Source: Ptychodera flava
Taxonomy: Eukaryota; Hemichordata; Enteropneusta; Ptychoderidae
Direction: 5' to 3'
Length of the DNA stretch: 64,000 nucleotides
Assembly (NCBI RefSeq): GCF_041260155.1
Contig: NC_091933.1
Location: 7,590,501-7,654,500 of the forward strand
Below the pieces are notes generated by a model. It was not told where the DNA came from. It did no database searches and worked only from the letters and a program-made list of their open reading frames with translations. The position numbers and the translations under genes are program-made. Below are positions 59,065-64,000 of this stretch, in pieces (within the stretch, counting starts at the first letter, position 1; the number at the start of each line of letters is the position of its first letter).

Positions 59065-59514
59065 ATGCACATCTCAGTTGTTGAAAGCGTTGAACAATTG
59101 GCCGACTATATAGAAAGAACAAGTGCTGCATATCGACGAAGTTATAAATTAATGGGTCGAATTGATATGGCTCTCAATATTACTAAGGGAATTCTTGTAA
59201 GCTCTGCTGTAATAGCAGCAATTCCAACAGTTCCGGTACTGTTAGCCTTAACTCCTATACCAGGTGTTGTTATTGATGTAATACAAGGGAAAACGGGTGT
59301 AGCAAAGAGACGAGAGAAATATAAACATTATTATGTTCAATATAAACAGCTGCTTACACAAATACAAGAAAAAGCTGCAACAACAGAGGCTCCGGGGTCA
59401 GAACTTATTCAGGACATATTTCATCAGGCGCTAGAAATACAAAAACAAGAAGGATTTAGTCCACCTCTGGAAAGATACCTAAGACATTATGGATTGAATG
59501 GATATGAAATTTAG
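59065..59514 (+). CDS. Polinton conserved membrane protein
   Basis: A 149-codon frame that looks whole, ending at the edge of the right terminal repeat. A central hydrophobic segment (LVSSAVIAAIPTVPVLLALT) follows a helical N-terminus, and the C-terminal half is helical and charged. I recognise the pattern as recurring in these elements, but the function is not known. Confidence 0.55.
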   Translation: MHISVVESVEQLADYIERTSAAYRRSYKLMGRIDMALNITKGILVSSAVIAAIPTVPVLLALTPIPGVVIDVIQGKTGVAKRREKYKHYYVQYKQLLTQIQEKAATTEAPGSELIQDIFHQALEIQKQEGFSPPLERYLRHYGLNGYEI

Positions 59515-59951
59515 TTCGTACCGATAGGAACTCTCGTGTTCAACATCAGCTAGACTCCGCGACTGACTGACAACAGGGGTCCCTTTATATAGGCTAGTTT
59601 GATGGTGATGACTCACACGGAATTTCCCGTACATGTTTATACATGTTGTGTATTTAGGTCAGACAGAACAAGTTTCTACATGTCCACTAGTGGTCCGTTC
59701 TAATACCCAGTGAGTCATAGCTACTGTATTGCGCAAGTTCCATTTGGAATGTGAATGACTCAGCAGGGAATTTCCCCGCTTAGTTCAGGACAATGCACTG
59801 CTGCGCCAGCTGTGCGTGAGTTCGTATATAGGTCAGGGTCATACTTTAGTTACATGGATGGTTAATTTTTCCTTCGCTTCATGTAGATAAATGAATAAAA
59901 TGGGGTGTAAAATTCTTATTAATCCCAGTTGCCCACGTTTACTTTACTACT
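59514..59951 (-). repeat. Polinton right terminal inverted repeat
   Basis: About 438 bases pairing with the left repeat. It is longer by a block of about 105 bases in its middle. An inward-facing TATA motif lies at 59584-59591. Confidence 0.9.
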
Positions 59952-59957
59952 CGGGGA
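59952..59957 (+). repeat. Target-site duplication, right copy
   Basis: CGGGGA, identical to 42919-42924, directly follows the terminal ...CTTTACTACT. Confidence 0.93.
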
Positions 59958-60077
59958 TTTCAAGAGCAGCGCCAATTCGCCTCGTGACGTCACCGACACC
60001 GCGCCGACATTCAAGATACTGAAGTCTGCCCCAAGCGCATTGTTCTTGTACTTGATACATCTGGAAACATGGCAATG
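59958..60077 (+). pseudogene. CLCA: Gene D exon 4, right part
   Basis: It continues exon 4 after the Polinton: RDVTDTAPTFKILKSAP and then, after a one-base loss near 60032, a frame matching the VWA strand and a DTSGN loop. The donor would be GTTAGC, weaker than the GTAAGC of gene B. Confidence 0.82.
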
Positions 60078-60623
60078 GTTAGCATTCTCAAGCAAACTTC
60101 CATCTTCGTCAACCAAATGAGGGCGTATGTGAATGTTTCATTTCAATTGTCGTATTCTATCACGGTCTGGTTATTGCTTTAATGTCATGATGACTTGAAG
60201 ACTTCCAAAGAATATTCTATTGACTGCCTTCATTGTCAATTTCACAGGTTTGTGTCTTGGACTTTATCGCTTATATTTTCATTGTCTGTGTATTTTTTTC
60301 TTATATCCTCATACATTTATATTCATTTGAAAGGTTTGCCATCGAATTCGAAAATATCCTTATAAAGGATGCAGACATTGAACAACACAAGCCATAGAAT
60401 TTATGAACAGAGCAATGTTCGCATCGTTCTAGTCCATCTTTGAATTTACTAGGTTCTACATAAAAATAGCACAGACATTTGAAAGTGAGCTTTATTGCAG
60501 GGCTGTGGTCAGACGTCAATGTTCTGTTACCAATTCAGTTAAAATAATTTACGCTCCAACTTACATTTTATGTAAAGTCAAAACTTTCCGATGTTCATTC
60601 ATCCGAACCGTTTGTTCTTTCAG

Positions 60624-60854
60624 AACGACCGCATTGCCAAGCTGAACCAACTTACAACGAAGTACATTCGGGCAACCATACCTGACGGCAGCTCCGTCGG
60701 AATCGTACAATTTTCAAGTGTACCTACCATTCGGTCGTACCTTAGGGAACTCAACTCTGATAGCGATCGCGAAGCAGTAGCAAACCTATTGCCAACCACA
60801 GCTAACGTTCTGGGACCCACTTGCATCGGATGCGCTTTGCTATCGGGTGTACAG
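60624..60854 (+). CDS. CLCA: Gene D exon 5
   Basis: 231 nt, two codons longer than in B and C. It encodes YIRATIPDGSSVGIVQFSS and PTCIGCALLSGVQ, part of the VWA domain. The frame is open with good AG and GT borders. Confidence 0.88.
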
Positions 60855-60881
60855 GTAATGTTCGGCCCCAGGGAATAGTTA

Positions 60882-61068
60882 AATAATAACACATGAGAGC
60901 GAGGGCAATATCACGATTTATTGCCTGCCCAAGGGATGGTGGTCATGATCGAAATATTGATGATGCCCGAGCCGTAGGCGAGGGCATCATCATATTTCGA
61001 TCATGACCACCAGCCCGAGGGCAGGCAAAAAATCGTGATATTGCCCTAGCTCTCATGTGTTATTATTT
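60882..61068. repeat. Long palindrome P3
   Basis: An inverted repeat of about 187 bases with arms starting AATAATAACACATGAGAGC. The tip at 60968-60982 is CGAGCCGTAGGCGAG, with a GTA triloop and tandem G.A mismatch. Confidence 0.88.
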
Positions 61069-61471
61069 TTATTACACCGAAAAAGCAAACATACATGCGA
61101 AGACACGAAAAACACAAAGACTTCTTCGAGTACAGTTCGCCTTTCTGAGTCCGGACCTCAGCGTAGATGTTGTCATTGCCGAGTCTATAGCGTTGCCGCT
61201 GAAAGTTTGCCCTCCTCGGTGGCGTATCAAAATGTGTTATTTGTTGCTTGCTTCGTCGCTAAACATAGAAATTGCAACCCTTGTTGCCATTTTCGTTCGC
61301 TTGCTGTTTACTTGCATCAAAATATCGTTTATCTTTGCCGGTGAAAGCTCTGCATGACGTTTTGCAGCCATAGTTGCCGACTGCAAGTACAAGCGCTAAG
61401 CGAACGACAATTTGTTAGGCGCAGAAAGGAGGCGCAGTAAGTAAAATGACGTCATCCATGTAATATCAAAT

Positions 61472-61534
61472 GCAGAGGGCATCATCAAGTTCGCAGAGGG
61501 CATCATCACGTTCGCAGAGGGCATCATCACGTTC
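61472..61534. repeat. 21-bp minisatellite, three units, first unit copy
   Basis: GCAGAGGGCATCATCA(A/C)GTTC is repeated three times without gaps. Its GAGGGCATCATCA core matches the inner right arm of palindromes P3 and P4. Confidence 0.88.
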
Positions 61535-61602
61535 TTTTACATGTCACGTGAGTCGTGTTTAACCAATGGCAGTGCACGCTGAATGAGTGAGATGTAATAA
61601 TT

Positions 61603-61790
61603 AAATAATAACACATGAGAGCGAGGGCAATATCACGATTTATTGCCTGCCCAAGGGATGGTGGTCATGATCGAAATACTGATGATGCCCGAGCCGTAGG
61701 CGAGGGCATCATCAGTATTTCGATCATGACCACCAGCCCGAGGGCAGGCAAAAAATCGTGATATTGCCCAAGCTCTCATGTGTTATTATT
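61603..61790. repeat. Long palindrome P4
   Basis: Nearly identical to P3, with the tip at 61690-61704. Near the tip it pairs better than P3 (ATACTGATGATG with CATCATCAGTAT). Confidence 0.88.
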
Positions 61791-62178
61791 TTTATTACAC
61801 CGAACAAGCAAACATGCAGAGAAACAAAAACACAAAGACTTCTTCGAGTACAGTTCGCCTTTCTGAGTCCGGACCTCAGCGTAAAATGTTGTCAGTGCCG
61901 AGTCTAGGGTTGCTAAAGTTTGCCGATCTCCTCGGTGGGGTATCCAAATTTGTTGCTAGCGTAGTCGCTGAACACAGAAATTGCATTCCTTGTTGCCATT
62001 TTCGTTCGTTTGCTGTTTACTTGCATCAAAATATCGTCTAACTGTGCCGGTGACAGCTCTGCATGACGTTTCGCAGCCAAAAGTTGCCAACTGCAAAGTA
62101 CAACAAGCGAACGACAATTTGTTTTGCGCAGAAAGGACGCGCAGTAAGTAAAATGACGTCATCCATGTAATATCAAAT

Positions 62179-62241
62179 GCAGAGGGCATCATCAAGTTCG
62201 CAGAGGGCATCATCACATTCGCAGAGGGCATCATCACGTTC
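62179..62241. repeat. 21-bp minisatellite, three units, second unit copy
   Basis: The same three 21-base units as at 61472, with one base difference in the middle unit. Confidence 0.88.
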
Positions 62242-62309
62242 TTTTACATGTCACGTGAGTCGTGTTTAACCAATGGCAGTGCACGCTGAATGAGTGAGGT
62301 GTAATAATT

Positions 62310-62493
62310 AAATAATAACACACGCCAGCAAGGGCAAGATCACGATTTGTTGCCCGCCCAAGGGATGGTGCTCATGACGGTAATATTGATGATGCCCCAG
62401 CCGAAGGCGAGGGTATCGTCAATATTACCGTCATGAGCACCACCCGAGGGCAGGCAACAAATTGTGATCTTGCCCATGCTAGCGTGTGTTATG
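62310..62493. repeat. Long palindrome P5 (paired changes relative to P3/P4)
   Basis: The arms begin TAATAACACACGCCAGCAAGG. Many positions differ from P3/P4 in both arms in a way that keeps pairing. The tip at 62397-62411 is CCAGCCGAAGGCGAG: a GAA triloop, with C.G in place of one G.A pair position. Confidence 0.85.
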
Positions 62494-63269
62494 AATTCTA
62501 TTACACCGAACAAACACTGTTGTTTTGAAACTTTGCTTAGAATGCAGTCAAGTGGCGATTTAGACTCGCCACAGTGAAGCGTTCTATTTGTTGCTCTATC
62601 GTAATGCTACATGAAGTTGAAGGTCAACTTAAATTAACATCTATAAAGAACACAATTGGAACTAATTTGGGATAATTGGATGATGAAGTAATGTCGATTT
62701 AATCTACAAATGTTATGTAATCTGCTTTTCGTTTTACATTACACACTTGTTTTTATGGGTAATGTGCGATATTGCAACAATCATCTATATGGCACCTAAC
62801 ACTTTTGAGAAATTTGCAAAACATGAAAATCCAATAATCCAAATTAGTTCCAATCGTGTTAAAGACAAAGACAGTGTTGTTAAAGCTTTCTCGTTTAATC
62901 GTTACTGTACTAAATGTCCTCTACATCAGGTCCAGCTAATTTCTTGTACCTTTTCAAAAAATTCCAAGCAAATGTATGCAATGATGTGGTACGCGCAGAA
63001 AGGACGTGCGGTATTCCAGAACGTTGTAGCGGGCTATATCACTGCACGCGACAGTGCTATATCACCTAAGCCATGTTCTATCACTTTTTGTTCTATATCA
63101 CGTGAATGAGGCTCAGCCAATCACAGTACCTGGATAATAAGTGAGGTGTAATAAAACGTTATATTCTTTGTGGAAAGAGTATAGAAGCTTACGAGGCACG
63201 ATTGTCGTCAGAAATCGGCCAGATTTGTGACGCTGACTAATGTTGTTGTTATTTTTTATGTTTCTTTAG

Positions 63270-63566
63270 GTTTTAGAATATGGCGAGAAAAGCGCTCGCG
63301 GCGGTATCATCCTCCTTATCAGCAGCGGAGAGGAGAATCGAACACCTGACATCGCATCTGTCAGAAATGAAATGATAAGCAAAGGAGTGGTCATCGACAC
63401 GGTAGCTTTCAGTAATGGGGCCGATGAAAAGTTACTTGGTCTCTCACAGGACACCGGGGGATTGTCGTTTTTCTTCTCGGATACTGCCGACTCAACCGGT
63501 CTCAACGATGCATTGACTGCTACCATCAGTAATAGAGGAGGGGGAAGTTCAAGTACCCCCATACAG
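63270..63566 (+). CDS. CLCA: Gene D exon 6
   Basis: 297 nt and open. It encodes VLEYGEKSARGGIILLISSG, KGVVIDTVAFSNGADEKLLG and ends SSSTPIQ before GTAATC. The usual LITDG is LISSG here, changing the VWA loop Asp. 63567-64000 is intron with nothing else recognised. Confidence 0.87.
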
Positions 63567-64000
63567 GTAATCGTCGTTCTGTACAGATTAAAAGTGCCTA
63601 AAGGTAACAAAACAGACTAATTTCCGAGCAGGAGCGAACTATGGAACGATCAAAATTTGCTTTATATGGAGTTGGCTGAATTTGTTTCATTACATTTTAC
63701 AGGTTTGTCTTTACTTCTTTCACAAATCTTTAAGTTGTATCATGAGGTCAGCAACAGAAAGGTATAAAGATTAGTCAAAGCCCCAACGAGATCTCGAGAC
63801 GATGGGGAACTAGCGAGCACTCCATAACATTCATGGATAGTACTTTCTACTCCGCTGCAGCAGATGCCAATTCTGTACAGCAAGTGTGCTTATGCCATAA
63901 ATTTACATTTATTTATCGGGCGAAACGTCATTCTGAAGACGATGAACAAAATGTCTGGCGCTCAAAATGACATAAGGCTGCGTTCACAGCTAGGGGGCTG

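Larger units (their letters stand above)
42925..59951. mobile_element. Polinton/Maverick element, fossil, 17.0 kb
   Basis: It is bounded by a 6-bp target duplication and by long terminal inverted repeats beginning AGTAGTAAAG. It carries the family's standard set: protein-primed DNA polymerase B, retroviral-type integrase, FtsK/HerA-like packaging ATPase, double-jelly-roll major capsid and single-jelly-roll penton candidates, plus small conserved genes. Genes lie in blocks on both strands. Several genes look whole, others are broken, with roughly twenty breaks in all, so it is a fossil. The exact target duplication and still-similar ends suggest a moderately young age. It sits in exon 4 of CLCA gene D. 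Confidence 0.95.
60879..63154. repeat. Three tandem hairpin-plus-body units in gene D intron 5
   Basis: Units at 60879-61600, 61601-62307 and 62308-63154. Each starts TTAAATAATAACAC with a long palindrome, continues with TTATTACACCGAA and ends GTGAGRTGTAATAA, so TTATTACA...TGTAATAA bounds each body. Units 1 and 2 are nearly identical; unit 3 has a diverged body. The open frame 62747-63109 in unit 3 shows no family resemblance. Confidence 0.8.
40418..63566 (+). pseudogene. CLCA: CLCA-family gene D, disrupted, 3' end outside window
   Basis: Exons seen: 40418-40588, 41048-41342, 41953-42215, 42798-42924 plus 59958-60077 (exon 4, split by a Polinton), 60624-60854 and 63270-63566; the rest lies beyond the window. 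The product starts with a signal peptide (MRKANLFQVFSVVLICTAVE) and has HEWGHYRWGLFDEY (HEWGH at 161-165). Exon 4 totals 247 nt against 249 in B and C. This reflects two single-base losses in homopolymer runs, near 42900 (TGGGAGG reads TGGAGG) and near 60032 (CCAAAGC reads CCAAGC). Its MIDAS loop would read DTSGN in place of DVSGS. Exon 3 is 15-18 nt shorter at its end. Exons 5 and 6 are open, so loss of function seems fairly recent. The two one-base losses could also be sequencing error, but the 17 kb insertion alone breaks the gene. Confidence 0.85.

Noticed and set aside
61472-62241. CRISPR-like array of 21-bp repeats
   Set aside because: Repeats are directly adjacent without spacers, in an animal intron; a minisatellite.
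62747-63109. 120-codon open frame in the third hairpin unit
   Set aside because: The other two units do not keep this frame and the composition is not protein-like; probably chance.

Overview
The window looks like genomic DNA from an invertebrate animal. It has GT-AG introns of several hundred to several thousand bases, low gene density, many microsatellites, a LINE fragment, foldback repeats and a Polinton/Maverick element. The host genes are all of the CLCA family (secreted or membrane-anchored zinc-metalloprotease/VWA proteins, historically called calcium-activated chloride channel regulators). A marine invertebrate deuterostome such as a hemichordate or cephalochordate would fit, but the sequence alone does not fix the species.

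Layout: four CLCA paralogues fill the window. Gene A (+, 1-2051) is the 3' end of a gene that starts upstream. Gene B (+, 4632-16443, 11 exons, about 967 codons) and gene C (-, 35429-19749, 11 exons, about 976 codons) look complete. They converge tail to tail across a repeat-rich 3.3 kb gap. Gene D (+, from 40418, running off the right edge after 63566) lies head to head with C across a 5 kb gap. Exon lengths and phases are almost identical in B, C and D (for example 295, 249, 225, 228 and 219 nt), so exon ends could be set by comparing paralogues. The encoded order is signal peptide, N-terminal metalloprotease-like domain with HEWGH, VWA domain with a DVSGSM MIDAS loop, beta-rich and fibronectin-III-like regions, and a C-terminal membrane segment with a short tail.

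Gene D is disrupted. A 17.0 kb Polinton (42925-59951) sits inside its exon 4, flanked by the 6-bp target duplication CGGGGA and carrying long terminal inverted repeats. The Polinton is a fossil with roughly twenty breaks overall. Its packaging ATPase, chromodomain integrase, penton-like protein and several small genes still look whole, while others, including DNA polymerase B, are broken. It also carries an unusual accessory region resembling a deoxynucleoside kinase next to a DEDDh exonuclease.

The most unusual non-coding signal is a set of five long palindromes (139-188 bp) in CLCA introns, at 12204, 31229, 60882, 61603 and 62310. Their arms are unrelated or differ by paired changes. All share a tip made of a GNA triloop, a two-base-pair stem and, in four of five, a tandem G.A mismatch within CGAG...CGAG. 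Other repeats include a roughly 147-bp tandem array with ATGCAAAT motifs, a dispersed family in three copies, a 46-bp duplication across the stop codon of gene C, and a LINE insertion whose empty site is visible in the paralogous flank of gene B.
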